Shown: positions 23,167-36,552, counted from the stretch's first letter. The stretch: 64,000 bases of DNA from Lumnitzera littorea (GCA_024138015.1 JAMXBB010000008.1:42038353-42102352); one strand, 5' to 3'. Program-made: numbers and translations. The notes: generated from the letters alone by a model not told the origin.

Positions 23167-24036
23167 TGATAAGGATTAATGGCAGCGGACGGTGATCCAA
23201 AATGGGTACGAAGAACATCAAGGTTTTTTATGGTGATTGTAAATGGATATAACTCACTAGGACACAAACACTATCAAGGGTTTGAGCTTGAAATAGGATT
23301 CGATACAACGTACGAACACTAAATGTCTCTCAGGTTCAAATGAGAGTTAGATACGACTCACTAACTCACTCAAATGAAGAGTTTCACCACAATCTTGAGG
23401 ATAAGATCCATAAGAACACAGGAAAGAATAAAGAGTTTAATTGATAGTCAATAATCTAGTAATGCTAGCTCAAGAAGCTTAAAGAGGGAAAGATTCTAAA
23501 AACATAAGAATATACTTTCTGTCTAATTTTGTATATTGACGTCTATCTGATGTTTATAGATGTTGCTATTTATAGTAAGTCCTAAACCCTAGTGGCAAAA
23601 TTGTAAATAATGTACAAGACCTTAAACCCTAATGAATTGGGCCCATAAATAAAATAAGGAAAACATGTACAACAATACAAAACTGCGAGTTTTATAGGGG
23701 AAGTTAACATGCAGTCACTTGGCATGTCCTGGAGGGAGTAGTATTTGAATTAGACGGGGTCGGCAGTTAGATGTACGAGTTAGGGAAGGAGTGCCTAAAG
23801 TCTTGCAATGTTTAGCTGAGACACCAAAAAGGTCAGCCCATAGTTGCCGACTTCTAGAATCAATCAGTACGAGTCTCTCAATGTTGTGCAGAGTGGTTCT
23901 TTAGTCTCGAGTACTTGGCCTTGTGGTATCTCGGCACCTCGACTAACAATAGACTTGAGGCCGAGTGTTTACCTTCCTTCCTCTCGTCCTTTTGGCTATA
24001 ACTCAGCCTCGGCAAGCATTGATAGGCCTTGACTTC
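23167..24036 (-). repeat. 5' LTR of element F
   Basis: Pair of 20151-21043. The outer end has lost the terminal TG dinucleotide and joins gag codons of element D (NRYQPLTS). Confidence 0.85.
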
Positions 24037-24971
24037 TTGGATGAAGTTAGAGGTTGATACCTATTAGGTCTGATAAGATTGCCGATATTGACAACACTTA
24101 TAGTAGCTTCTTTGGCCTTATTGGAAAATCTCATGAGAGGTGTTTTCTTCTTGACTGCTTTAAGATTGGAAAGCCTTCTAGTAGCAATAACTTCCTCAAT
24201 TCGGTACCTTAAGGCCACAATCTCCATAAAGTTAGAGGTAGGGTGTCCTACCAGATGTTGATAGTACGGGCTTCCAAGAGCATTTATGAATGCAAAAGTC
24301 AAGTCCTTCTTTGTTAAAAGTAGAGTCACACTGGCTATCATACCTCTCCATCTCTAGGCATACTCCTTAAAGCTTCTGTTGGCCTTCTTTCGTAGATTAG
24401 TCAAATCCCACATGAATGGGACTACCTCGATATTGAACTTGTACTAGTTATAGAAGGCTCTTGCTAACTTATCCCATGTGTCAATTTTGTTCAAATCCAA
24501 TTGGCCATACTAAGTTAAGGTGGGCCTAGTCAAGCTATCTTGAAAGGTTTGGACCATTACCTTATCATACTTCGTGTATTTTCTCATCTTTTTGATGTAC
24601 AATTAAGTATGAAGCCTCGGGTAGCCAGTCTCATCGTACTTCTCGAATTCCAGCACCTTAAATCTTTCTAGGAAGTCATCATCTTCATATGTTGGTAAAT
24701 TGATCATCCCCATCTACTCAAGTTCGTTAACCATTTCTAAGGTTTTCATCTTCTCGGTCAACTTCTACATAAACTCCCTCTCCATCTCTTAGTGTTTGTC
24801 CTTAATCTCCTTCCTCTAAATCTTAGCATTGGGAACAGATTCTGCATCTTCCGATTTAGGGGGAGGGATCACTTTTGCATTCCAATTTGGGTTGACTAAA
24901 GATGCTTGCCTATCATTGAGAATTCCAATAGCTTGAGTGAGAGCCTAAATTTGTTTGGCCATCTTACTCAT
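24037..24971 (-). pseudogene. Gag remnant of element D
   Basis: Starts at an ATG at 24971 (MSKMAKQI followed by a stop). The open part at 24037-24341 has FAFINALGSPYYQHL and FMEIVALRYRIEEVI, which align with element E gag (SAFINTLERPYFSHL, FAEVVAAGCRIESAV). The C-terminal half is cut off by element F and not recovered on its other side. Confidence 0.7.
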
Positions 24972-25481
24972 TTTTTTTTTTTAGGGTTACGACATTCGGG
25001 TCGGGTTAGGTTTGACTGACGTTTTCGTTGCCTTAAGTTGACATTCTTGCTTTGGAACAAGTAAATATCAGGCTTCTAGTTGAGTGTGCTTACTTGGGCG
25101 CTATCTTCAAAAACTTAAATGAAAACCTAAGTTTTAGACATCCTTGTAAACTAAAAATTTTGTTGTTTTTCTTTTTTTCTTTTTTAATTTTTCTTTCTTT
25201 GCTTCCTTTTTTTGTTTTTATTTTTCTTTTCTTTTCTTTTTTTTTACTTTTTTCTTTTTAGTTGGTTTTTTTTGTTCATTTTTTTTAATTTAAAAGGCAA
25301 TAAAAAAATGAGCAAAAAACTGTATAATCAATAAAGGTTTTCATTTAATGAAGTTGTAAATTTATTAATGATCATAAAATCCAACCTATACAATGGACTA
25401 AGAGAAAAAGAAACAAACTCCTAACTAATCTTGCTAAAAAGAAGAAAAATCAAATCCTATATCTATAAAAGTCAACGGATC
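24972..25481. other. Spacer between ORF1 and gag of element D
   Basis: Non-coding. 25150-25290 is a long T-rich pyrimidine run. Nothing else is seen. Confidence 0.6.
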
Positions 25482-26983
25482 TAGCTAGGATGGGCTTCAT
25501 CGACTTCTTTCATCAGCCTTTAGACTGTAACATCTCTTTCTCGAATTTGACTCCTCAAGAATTGATCCTCTTTTAACAATCTCCCATTCTCCATCTTTAA
25601 TTCTTCAATGATTCTCTTGCATTCTTGGAACTAAACTTCAACTTTAGCTTATATGGTGTCTCGATAGGCCTGTTCGGTAGGTGAAAGGTATTCTGGCTTT
25701 GGTTCATGTCTGAATATGTCTGGAGGTTCATATCGTATCTTTCCAGTCTTCTCTAACTAATCATAGATGAATTGCTTGGCAACTTGGTATTCTTTGACTT
25801 TACCCCTCAAAGTTCCGCCATTAACTATTTTCTTGACTTCCCTTTGTTCCCACAGCTTCACGAGTTCTACTAGTCGTTGAATCAAAGTAGCTGTAGGTAA
25901 ACAAGGATCTTGATAACTCAATGTGACATCATCCAAGGAGTCTCTATATGCTATCTCTTGAAGCAAGCCTAGCTGTCTGGTGATACAAGTTGAGAAATAC
26001 CCTGTTCAAATCATAATGTCGATGAAAGGGACCCTTACGTAATCAATGCACCTTAAGATGGCTCGAGTGCAATTGCTCCACTTAGTTGTCCACATAAAAT
26101 CCACTAGCTACATCTTGCTTATGATCGATACCCATCCTTTAAACTGAGTCTCTTCCGGTACCTTAAGGTGATAGGCAAAGTTGTTTATTAGATTCATATT
26201 TTCAGTTAGGGATGCTTTGAGAAGATTCCCTCTATACCCCTGTTTGTGACTAAGAAACTATACGGTGAGGATTATAGGGTTAGCCATGAAGTACCCATAC
26301 CCTTGCTTTCTTAAGTGGGAGAGTGTCCTAAATTGCTCTGTCAATAACACTAGTATATAGGATTTACTAACTAAGAATTTGGTTACTAGCTCAACTACCT
26401 ATAATGGACTTGGCTGTATCTGACCGGAAATAGTACTGTCACGAATATTGCTACGATAAAGGCATTTATACTCTTTATGGCCTACGATTCATATCCTGTA
26501 CAAAAGATTTGACGATGTTTCTAATAAGCATTTAGGCTCAAAAACCATTTTACTAGCCTTAAGATACTGAGACACTTCGTACCTTCTGAAGATAAGAACA
26601 ATGCTAGAGCTGCCTTTTTAAGTCCCAGTAAAGTCATGAAAGCTTTCTCAAGTCGGACTCCAAGATTTGGGATGGTTATGCCTACTTTAAGAGATGGGGC
26701 ATTAAGTAACTGCGAGTATTCTTCTAAAGTAAACATCAACGCATATGGGCCAAACTCAAAAGCTATAGATTGTAGATCTTAATAATGGATAAGGGCTTGA
26801 ATTAAAGGCCAGTGGAGTTGGACTCACATGAGGGACATGATCAACCCAATCTTCTTGTGAATGTGATCTTGCTTGGTCGGTAGAAATTGATTTAACCAAC
26901 CTTTCAAGATAGCCTTAGTGAAAGAATACTTATCCAATTGGACCTCATGGATGGGCTCGGGATTGACACTATCCTAACTTTTC
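25482..26983 (-). pseudogene. ORF1 of element D (Ogre/Tat-specific, function unknown)
   Basis: Upstream of gag on the - strand, starting near an ATG at 26983. Open pieces at 26521-26739 (FTLEEYSQLLNAPSLK, with EEYSQLL as in element E) and 25757-25966. The end near 25482 has a charged coiled-coil-like tail. Such an ORF before gag is typical of the Ogre lineage, and its role is unknown. Several stops are present. Confidence 0.7.
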
Positions 26984-27879
26984 ATATCTATATTATATAG
27001 AAACATGAAATGATGCAATTATCTACAATGAAACTACTAAATTTATAATAAAGCTAGATATAATATTAATAATTTTGTAGCTTTTTCAAAAAAAAATTTT
27101 AGAAATTACATAACTTTTTACTCACTAAGAGATGATAAAAATAAAACACATATAATACAAGGAATAAAAAAAAATAACGTATAAACAAGCAATATCAAAT
27201 AAAAAAAATGTAGTATGCTATGCATGCATGTAATGTAATAAGGGCTGGTAATTAATAAATTATAAGAATTATTATAAATCTATGGTCGAAAAATACCCTT
27301 ATATATAAGTGTATTCAAAATAAGATTTAAAAAGAAATGAAGCTCACAAATCCTTATATATAAGGGTTATTGATTTTTTATTTCCCCTTTTTTTTTTAAA
27401 AAAAAGAACACTAAATTAACTATGGATTAATCAGGTTTTTCCTATAATTTAGAAATAACTACCCCTTTTTCGAAAAAATGATGCAAGAGGGTAGGGTCTA
27501 CGGGTCTCAGGCTTTGTAGCCTCAAGGCTTTCCAGCTTTAAGGCTTTCCAAAAAAAGATTTAGTGGGTTAGATTGAAGCATGAGTGGGTTTGCCTATCAT
27601 CGCTAAGTAAGAGTAGAGACCCCAGTGACCTAAGGGTTACACAATGGCGACCCATCCTAATTTCCTAAAGTGGCTTAAGTCCGACTACATTTAAGTATGC
27701 AAATGATTATTAAAATAAACCCTCCAAATCCCCAAATATAAGCCCATTAGGTTGAGTTTTTCTTAAGGCCTGCATCATTAGAACACTAGTTAATACAACT
27801 ATAATACAATAAAAGAAAAAAAAATTGCAAAAGCCCATCAATTAAATTTTTAACTTTTACATAGCTAGCCCACCAAGCT
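26984..27879. other. 5' untranslated region of element D
   Basis: AT-rich and stop-rich with no motif other than the primer site at its right end. A short direct repeat (CTTTGTAGCCTCAAGGCTTTCC, CTTTAAGGCTTTCC) lies near 27510-27550. Confidence 0.55.
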
Positions 27880-27901
27880 TCCTTAGTGGAGTCGCCAATT
27901 C
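27880..27901 (-). other. Primer-binding site region of element D
   Basis: On the - strand TTGGCGACTCCACTAAGG follows the LTR end. The same TTGGCGACTC form occurs next to the LTR of element E. It is the usual post-LTR sequence of Tat-type elements and differs from the iMet sites of A, B, C and F. The matching tRNA was not determined. Confidence 0.65.
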
Positions 27902-29583
27902 TATTAAGCCCTATTCTGTTTTCTTTAATTTAATCTATATTAGGCTTAACTCACTTAATTCAGATTACTCGACATAAAATTAAAGAAACATTTTTTAAAA
28001 CAAAAATGTTTAAAAAATTAGAGTCGTCAACCAGTTCAACTAGTAAAAAATGAAATTAGGATTTCTAGGTGAGAAAATTCTAATTTGGCTTCTAATTTGC
28101 AAATTTTCTTAAAAAATAATTTTTTTAAAGAAATAATTAGAAAAATTGAGTTTGATTAAGACCAAGCTGCCATGTAAAAATAAAGACAATTGATGGGTTT
28201 TATTTTTATATTTTTCCTAAAATAATATTAAGAACATATACAAATATGCAAAATATACCTAAAATGAATTTTTTAGCATTTTTTATTACGAATTTCTAAG
28301 AAAAAGAAACAAAATTTTTTTAAATTTTTTATATTGTTGCCTCAAAGGTGTCTATATACTTACTAATTGAGATTAAACTAACGTAGTTCTTTTTATAAAA
28401 TATTTAGTGGTGAAATTTTTTTTTTGAAAATCGAGCTGGATTTATGTTTTTAAAAAAACCTATAAAAAAATATAATTTCACGAATCTATTAAAAAACCTA
28501 ACTAACTAAACTTTTTAAAAAACTCTGATTATGACTTTTTATTTTTATTTAAAAAGAAAACTACGTATTAAAAGGTATCTTTTCTAAATCCTATATGTAA
28601 GATACGTTAAGATATGATCTACATACATATCTTCATATGTATCTTTTCTAAATCCCAGCTATATGATTTACTAAGATACGATCTAGATATGTATCTTCAT
28701 AAATATCTTTTTTAAATCCCAACTACAAGATCTACTAAGATACGATCTAGATCCTAACTGTAATATCTATTAAGATATGATCTAGATCTGTAAGTTCTTA
28801 GAAGATATGGATCTCGAAGAAAAAATACACTATTTTTTCAAAAAAATGCAATTTTTGTTAGAAGATGCAATATAGCTTAATGAATAAAAAAAATTGAAAT
28901 TATCTAAAAGATATGACAAAAATATAATAAAAAACCTACACTAAAAAAATAAATTAGTAAACATAATTAAATAAAATAAAACTATTTTTTTTTACCTAAT
29001 CAAATTGAGTTGCGCATGTTAGCGTATTCGTATACGATGTATGGCGTGCATTATGCTCAGCGGTGAATTGCATGTCAAAGTGGCTAGTACGAGTAGCTGC
29101 GCAATAGGTCAAGTACGGCTATAACAGTTGTGTGATCGTATGTGGATGGCTATGTGCGTGTATATGACAGTCGTGTATAATTTGTGTGTGATTAGTATAT
29201 GATCAGGGAACATGCAAATTGGTGAGCATATTTGGACATGCATGGGCAATTGTTAGCATATTGTGTCTGTGTTGCTGTCAGTTGTCAATAGTGGCATGTA
29301 CGATTGTATTGGCAATGCTGATTGTGTTTGGGAGACAGGGGCTGTTGCACGGTGCTGTGGCATTTATTCAAGCACAGGAGTGTTAAGGGCCTATCATGTA
29401 GTGTAGAGACGTGCTAGAGTGTGTTAAATGGGGATCAAGCATGAATCAAGTGCTTGTTGGCGTGTTGGTGATAGAGTGAAGGATAACGTGAATGAGTGGG
29501 TTTAAGGGATGTGTTGGAGTATGAGCTATGTTCGATCAAGGGGTCGACAGTGATGGATTGTAGCTTGTCAAGGTGCTCGGTCG
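27902..29583 (-). repeat. 5' LTR of element D, truncated
   Basis: Matches 12741 to about 14470. It stops at 29583, lacking the outer ~0.6 kb including the TGTAAACACC terminus, and passes directly into RNase H of element E. Confidence 0.8.
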
Positions 29584-31240
29584 ATGCAAGAAGGATTTTC
29601 CGCTAATTGATCCGCCAATGCTTGCCCCTTGATCGAACTTTGGCTCACATACTTAATGTCAAATTCTGTCAGCAACATCTGCCACTTTGAAACTCTACCA
29701 ATGAGAGTCGGTTTTTCGGCTAAGTATTTCAAAGGACCGTGTTGTGTTATCAACTCAATTTGATAATACAACGTATATTGCCTGAGCCGATGCATAACCC
29801 AAACCAATACACAACAAGTTCTTTCGGCTTCTGAGTATTTTTGCTCCCCTTCGGTAAACTTCTTGCTTAGATAGTAAACGACTTGCTCTTTCCCTTCTTC
29901 ATCCTTCTGGCCAAGCACGGATCCCATGGATTCCGTCACTATGGTCAAATACAAAAACAACGGCTTTCCAGGTTTAGGAGCTACTAACACTGGAGGTTTC
30001 ATGAGATATTCTTTGATTTTCATGAAAGCCTCTTCGCATTCCCCATTCTAACTGATCTTTGCATTCTTTTTTAACAGCTTAAAAAGAGGGCGGCATTTAT
30101 CCGTTAACTGTGCTATGAATCGAGCAATGTAATTTAAACGCCCTAACAATCCTCGCACTTCCTTGAGTGTTTGTGGAGGAGGCATGTCAATTATAGCTTT
30201 GGCCTTATCAAGATCGACTTCAATACCTCTTTAGCTAACTATGAACCCTAACAATTTTCTTAACGTCACACCAAAGGTATACTTCTCCGGATTCAATTTC
30301 AAGTGGTACTTTCTTAGCCTATCAAACAACTTTCTCAGGTTTTCTAGGTGATCCTCCTCCTCTTTAGACTTCGCAATCATATCATCAACATACACTTCAA
30401 TTTCTTTATGCATCATGTCATGAAAGATTGCAACCATGGCCCTCTGATATGTTGCACCTGCATTCTTCAGCCCAAACGGCATCACCTTATAGCAAAATGT
30501 TCCCTAAGTCGTAATAAAAGTCATTTTCGTCTTATCTTCTTCGAACATCCGAATCTGATTATATCCCGAAAAACCATCCATGAAAGAGAATAGATGATTT
30601 CCAGAAGTGTTATCTACTAAGACATCAATGTGAGGCAATGGAAAATTATCCTTAGGCGTTGCTTGGTTGAGATCTCGAAAGTCTACACACACTCTAACTT
30701 TCCCATTTTTCTTCATTACTGGAATAATATTAGCTACCCATTCCGGGTAATCTGACACTTCAATGAATCCAACCTCTAGTAGTTTCTTCACTTTTTCTTT
30801 AATTTTCAGTAAGACGTCAAGTCGAAATCTCCTCAATTTTTGCTTTTTTGGTTTGACGTCCTCCTGTATGGGTAAACGGTGGACTACAATCGATGGGTCC
30901 AACCCAAGCATATCTTCATACGACCAAGCGAACACGTCTTGATAATCAGTTAACAACGTAATCATTTCTGTTTTTTGTTTCTCTTTTAAACTCGCCCCAA
31001 TTTTTAAATTCCTAAGATTTTCTTCGTTCCCCACATTAATTGTCTCAATTGGTTCATTAATAGTGATCCTATCCAGTTCATGTTTTTGCCATCCCTCTTG
31101 TATATTACTGTGGTCATCGACATCGCTCCCGATGACTACCCAGTAGGGCCGGAAACGATATCGATATTCTCATTTTCTACCTGCGCGAGGTATTCCTGGT
31201 TTTCGCTTGTTTCATTGAATCTGAATGAGAATGTATGAAA
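29584..31240 (-). pseudogene. RT and RNase H of element E
   Basis: 30504-31034 runs from the DVFAWSYEDMLGLDPSIV linker through RT entry (LLEVGFIEVSDYPEWVANI, VCVDFRDLNQATPKDNF) to FSFMDGFSGYNQI, with the palm Asp present. 30231-30485 has MMPFGLKNAGATYQ and EVYVDDMIAKS, so the catalytic YVDD is intact. A frame break separates these two. RNase H at 29584-30023 includes VVYYLSKKFTEGEQKYSE and ALADQLAEN. It ends at the deletion joint; the second RNase H and integrase are gone. Confidence 0.85.
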
Positions 31241-31636
31241 AAAATTGCATGTAAACAAAAGAGAACTGAAGAGCATCATAGGAAAAAAAAATGAACTAAG
31301 ATTTCATTGAATAAATGGAGGTGTGGTCTCAAATGAGATAAAGGCCTAACTAATTTTGAACGAAAGGTACAACGATACATTTAAAACAATTACTATTGAA
31401 AATAAAAATTCAAAAAATACTAATTATGGGTCACCCCTTTACCCTAGGGAAGACTTGTTGCAATTCGCTGGGATGGAGATCCAGTTGTTCAAATGAAGCT
31501 GGAACTTGGGTAGTGAGTTTGTTGATACTTCTTTGTCAGATTCTCGGGCTTGAGTCTCTTCTCGTATGAACGTCTCAGCTAGTGGTGGAAAGGTCATCGA
31601 GGCATGGTATAATCTGTTACCTCTCTTGCCTCTCGC
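31241..31636. other. Protease-RT spacer of element E
   Basis: About 400 bp without an open frame. In the Ogre lineage an intron lies between protease and RT. No splice sites can be assigned with confidence here. Confidence 0.4.
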
Positions 31637-33016
31637 TTACTTCTTCTGGAACTCTTCTACTGGGGAAGGATTGTAGCCAAGGCCATAGGTACCGATCTGG
31701 CCTTCCTTGAATCCCTTCCTTCCATCATCCTTTCTATTGGGACCAGTAACCATCTTCACTTCTTCAAACATTTGTAAACCCAGCTCTTCTTGTCCTTCAC
31801 TTCCTATGTAGGGTATAGCTGTTTCCTTATAAATTTCATAATCTTGATCTCCTAGAATTGTGATCACCTGGCCATTGGAGATAAACTTCAATTTTTGGTG
31901 CAAGCTCGAAGGTGTGGCCCTTGCTGCATGAATCCAAGGTCTTCCCAACAGCATATTGAAAGATCTTGGAATGTCCATGACTTGGAATCGAATAGTAAAG
32001 TGCTAAGGGCCAATACTTATGGATAGATCAATCTTGCCTATAATCTCTCTTCTGGAACCATTAAAGGCCTTGATTGTTGTGGAAGAAGGCTTAATTGTAG
32101 ATGTATCGATGCCCAGCAAATCCAAAGTGGCAAGTGGACAGACGTTCAGCGACGATCCATTGTCAATGAGCACCCTGGTGACAATTATGTCATTACTCCT
32201 TACCATGATAAAGAGTGGCTTCGTATGTTTGTTCCCTTCCTCGCCTAATTCTTCAGCCAAAAATGAAATTTGATCTATTGTGAGGATTGGATTAGTAACC
32301 AGTCCCATCTTCTCAGTTGGAATCTCTTGAGGGACCTTCACTTCATTTAAAGTGCGAAACAAGGCTTCCCTGTATGGTTCAAAGGTGATTAATAGGCCCA
32401 TTAGCAATATTTGTACAAGAGTCTTACTGAGTTGATCCATGATTTTATACTCACTTGACTTGAGCATTTTGGTAAAAGCCGATAGTCTCTCAATGCATTC
32501 GGCCGCCGTCTTATCATTTGATTCTCGCAACATGACTTTCCTCCCCTGCTCCTCTCTTGGGTGATAAATATTTCCCGATCGAGTAATGCCCCCTACCAAA
32601 GAACCTGGTTTCTCTCGATTTACTAGGTGATAGTTAAATGGAGCAGCTTTGTAATTTTCTGGTGGCAACGGTACGTGAAATGTATACCTCTTCATTTCTG
32701 GAGTTTGGTTGCCAGTATAGAACTCAAAAACCTTAGGCTTCTTATCCAAATCGATGACATTAACAGCACAGTCATCAAAAATCATACTAATCATCGGCCC
32801 ATGGTTGGGTAAGGGATTGTTGTTAGCATTAGGAATCGGGGCTTTCACAAAATCCAACTGCACTGTCCCTTCATCTATCAAGTCCCGAATCTTATTCCTC
32901 AATCTCCAACATGCATCAGTCGAATGCCCCACTTGTCCACAGTGGTATTCGCACTTTACTGTGGAGTCAAAGAATTTCGGTCGATATCGATCGCTAGGAA
33001 GTTCGCACCATATCAA
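31637..33016 (-). pseudogene. Gag end and protease of element E
   Basis: 32003-33016 (337 residues open) begins just before the Gag knuckle (EYHCGQVGHSTDACW, preceded by Cys, a C..H..GH..C finger as in Tat gag). It then holds a long linker and the retropepsin VLIDNGSSLNVCP (DNG form common in this lineage). Protease continues in 31637-31978 with DIPRSFNMLLGRPWIHAARA after a frame change. The two open stretches are separated by 24 bases, and a single indel or stop may be the only defect between them. Confidence 0.8.
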
Positions 33017-33025
33017 GTTATCCCT

Positions 33026-34223
33026 TCACAACTTCTCGAAGACTTGACTCAAAGGAACCGGTATCTTGGTAAATTGCCTATAAGTCCTGTTAGTTTGAAA
33101 CTGATCTCTGTACTGTTGCTGAGCGGGAGGTCTATTCACCCTAAAAGCGACTTGAGCATTTGGTCTGGCATTTAAATTTACCATACCAACCGTGGATTCT
33201 TTGGGCTTGCTGACAGCTGGTCTAAGACCAGATGATGACGCAGGTGGTCTTCTATCTGCTGTGTCTTGCAGCTTATTGGAAGAGACGGCACTTTCAATCC
33301 TACACCCGGCCGCTACTACTTCAGCAAAACTAGATGAGGCCTGCCTGATGAGATGGGAGAAATAGGGCCTCTCTAAGGTGTTAATGAAAGCCGATGTGAG
33401 CTCTTTCTCGGTAGTTGGAGTAGAGATTCTTGCAACTAAGGACCTCCATCTTTGAGCGTATTCTTTGAAACGATTCATTATTCTTCTTCCGTAGGGCAAC
33501 CAAGTCCATCATAGTCGGGGCCACTTCCACATTGAATTTATATTGTTCATAAAATGCTCGAGCAAGTTTCTCCCATGTATTTATCTGATTCAAATCAAGC
33601 TGGGCATACTAAGTCAGGGCCGGTCTGGTCAGGCTATCCTGAAATGTTTGTACCATGAGTGGGTCGTACTGAACATATTTTCCCATCTTCCTGACATACA
33701 ACCTGGTGTGAAGCTTGGGGCAACCCGTCTCGCTATACTTTTTGAATTCCGGTACCTTAAACTTCTCAAGGTATGATCCCATGTCATACGCGGAAAATTC
33801 TATAATCTCTGCCTATTCAAATCCATCACACCCTACAAATGCCTTCATCTTCTCAGTGATCTGTTGTGTCAATTTCTTTTCCAGTTCTTTCAAGCTGTCC
33901 GTACTTGGCCCATGGTCGACAGGTCTCGGGGCCGCATACGTGTTGGGTTCAAAAGTCGGGTTGTCTTTTAGGTAAACTCCTTCTGATTCAAATGGGTCTT
34001 TTTAATATTCGTGTTCTGCTTCAGGAGGTTGTGTATTCTTCCCATAACGGGTTTTGGAACCTTCTTTATTAACCGGTGCTGTAGCTCGTAGCAAAGAAAT
34101 GCTGTCTGCTAGAAAGCTCATTTGTTCTGCCATCTTCTCCATAGCCCTTTCTATGGAACGAAACCTTAGCTCGGAGGGATCATTGATCTCAGGGTCTTTA
34201 TCATTTCCTTGAGTGGTGGCCAT
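33026..34223 (-). pseudogene. Gag of element E
   Basis: Starts at an ATG at 34223 (MATTQGNDKDPEIN..). Open pieces at 34002-34223, 33381-33593 (WEKLARAFYEQYKFN, MMDLVALRKKNNESF) and 33026-33499 (FKEYAQRWRSLVARI, FINTLERPYFSHL) cover the capsid. There is a frameshift near 33480-33500 and a few stops. The chain continues into the knuckle at 32950. Confidence 0.85.
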
Positions 34224-34539
34224 CCTGGTCTAGGAACGGGTTCTAATCGGACTTCTCTGAAAGACTTAACGTTTGGGAGCTATCTTGAAATTTTACCTGA
34301 TCGTTATTGAACAACTTAACAAAAGGTTAGTATATATTATATTTTCCTAAAAAGGGTGATTAATCATACAAACATAAAATGCATGTCACACGAGTGCAAT
34401 GAAAAATCAAGAATTGGGGGGAACCTTTGATGTGGCAAAACCTAACTAACTTTTATTAATTTTTGCAATTACAAAGCTTTACACCTCTTATTTTATTTAT
34501 AAAAATGAATTCTAATGAAAACATAAAAAAATTAATCTC

Positions 34540-35949
34540 CTAGCGACTAGTAAGCTTGTCCTGCGCCCTCCTCTTCTTTTGGATCATGGGAGCTTGCTCT
34601 TCTTTGCCCTTGGTCCTCTTCAGTTGTGCTTCCAATGCCTTTATCTTCTGATGGTACTCCTTACAACGGCCTTCTAACTCCTGCTCTCTTTTACTCATCC
34701 TCTCTGGTTCAGCTTGTACTTTCCTCTTCTCTTCGTTGGCTTCCATATCTTTCAGCCCTTTTAGCTGGTGATAAAGAAATCCTTTGGTTATCTGGCTCCT
34801 AGCTGTTATCCTTCTAGTGATAGGGGTGGTCTTTCTTATGCACCAAAGAGCTTAGATGCTCTAAAGCTTGGTTACTTTATCAACCATCATCATACCGGGG
34901 TTAAGGAAGTCCAGTGAGGTAGCTTCTAATGATGGTCTGGGGATCATGTCCTCAATGAGTCCATTGGATGAAACGTATGCAGTGCAGAGGTTAAAGCCGA
35001 TCAGAGGAACCGCTTTGAAGTCTCCACATCCTCTTATCATTTCCCTGCTTGCAAACCACCTGGGTGTCAACAACAATTCTTCCGCTTTCATACTTTGAAA
35101 GTATTGGACCCAATAGCGACTAGTTATATTTTCTGGCAGTTCGATTCTTTCTCCAAAAGATTTGATGAGATCATATCGTTGAGTAAACCCGGCCCGATTA
35201 AAATCAAGCTGGTAACTTCTCATGTAGCTAACAAACCAGACCACTAGTAGGACCATGTTAGTTTTCAGATCTCCTCGTTTCTTTTTCTTGAGATGATTTA
35301 GTGACTGGATCTGCTTGGCCAGAAGGGCCGGGATATATGATTTCCCTTCAAGGAATTGGGTTACACGTTCTGCAATTCTAAAATGGACTCAACGTCTTTC
35401 ATCAGGGAATAAGATGGTATTGAAGACCACCAGTATAAAAGCATTGACCCGGTACTAGTGCCACGCTTCTAAATTTGCATAAAAAACCTCGCATTTTTCT
35501 CTATGTTTCACTTCAGTAGAAAACCAGTCCATGACATCCTCTAATCGAATTGTCTTTCCTTGATTTAGAACCCAGTTTATTTCGGTTTTTCAGATTCCCA
35601 GCAACTTGTTAAAGATCTTTGGTGCTACAGCTTCCAAGTCTGGGACGTAAATATCATTCGTAATTGTAGGAGCCTATAACAATTGGGAGTATTCTTCTAC
35701 AGTTGGGCTTAACTGATGTAGGCCCATACAAAAACTGATGGATTCGAGATCCCAAAGGTGGACTAAGGCCTGGACTAGAGTGATATTCACAGGGATCTTC
35801 TGTAGAGAGAGGATAGGCCCAATCTTATTCTCAATGAACTCCTGTTTATTTGGGTTGAAGAGTCGAAACTACGTTTGGAGTAGCTTCTGTAGCCAATGCG
35901 GTAGGTGGACATGAATGTCTTCAAAAGACCCTTGATTTGATCCAGCCAT
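34540..35949 (-). pseudogene. ORF1 of element E (Ogre/Tat-specific, function unknown)
   Basis: Starts at an ATG at 35949 (MAGSNQGSFEDIHVH). Landmarks are TVEEYSQLL near 35690, MDWFSTEVKHREKC near 35520 and the open 131-residue stretch 34861-35256 (YWVQYFQSMKAEELL, PLIGFNLCTAYVSS). The end, 34540-34746, is a Lys/Glu-rich coiled coil. About six stops interrupt about 470 codons. It is homologous to ORF1 of element D. Confidence 0.75.
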
Positions 35950-36552
35950 GACTAATCAAAATTAAAATTACAGTTACAATGTATTCTAAACTTTACATAA
36001 AAATAATATTACAAATTATTTACAAGGGAAGATTACAATTACAATCACAACTTCACAACTGCTTTTATCAATGTAGGTTTACTACATCATAGGTTCTTGT
36101 AATTTTTGAAAAAGTTTTCATGTAATATGAAGGGTAGGTTCTAAAGGTCCTCAAGTTCTGCAACTACTACGTTTTTCAAAGCAACGATTCTATGGTTGCA
36201 TTTGAACTTGAGTAGGGTAGCCTGATCGGCCCCGGAAGGTGGTTACCCCACAACATCCAAAGCTTACACAATAGCCCCCCTCCTAAGGTCCTAAGACAGC
36301 CTGGTTCTGACCTTGTCTAACATACATTTATAATGCAGAAAACAAAGTAAAGATAAAACCCCCCAAAATTCTCCCTTAAATAAACTACCACAACAAAAAA
36401 AAAATGTTAGTAAAAAAAATAAATAAATAAAATAAACAAATACATCAAATAACATACCTAAGTTTTTTTTTTAATTATTTTTTTATTATTTCATTTTTTT
36501 TTTGAAAAATAATCCTATTTTCGGCAACTTCTAGTGGCTAGCCCTCTAACGG

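Larger units (their letters stand above)
20151..24036 (-). mobile_element. Element F: gypsy element with internal deletion, nested in element D
   Basis: Two well-matched LTRs (20151-21043 and 23167-24036) enclose only about 2.1 kb on the - strand: iMet-type primer site, gag, knuckle and protease. RT, RNase H and integrase are absent, and protease runs almost directly into the polypurine tract, so this copy could only move with help. It sits inside gag of D. No clear 5-bp target duplication was seen. Confidence 0.85.
12741..29583 (-). mobile_element. Element D: Ogre/Tat-type gypsy element
   Basis: On the - strand: a truncated 5' LTR (29583 to 27902), primer site with TTGGCGACTCCACT, an ORF1 upstream of gag, gag, RT, two RNase H domains, integrase, a 3' UTR full of tandem repeats and a 3' LTR (15085 to 12741). 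An extra ORF1, dual RNase H and repeat-bearing 3' UTR are hallmarks of the Tat/Ogre lineage. Element F (20151-24036) is inserted in gag, and the protease region is absent. It inserted into the integrase side of element C. Confidence 0.85.

Noticed and set aside
32019..33175. Several + strand frames overlapping the - strand gag-protease of element E
   Set aside because: Opposite-strand shadows of a recognised coding region.
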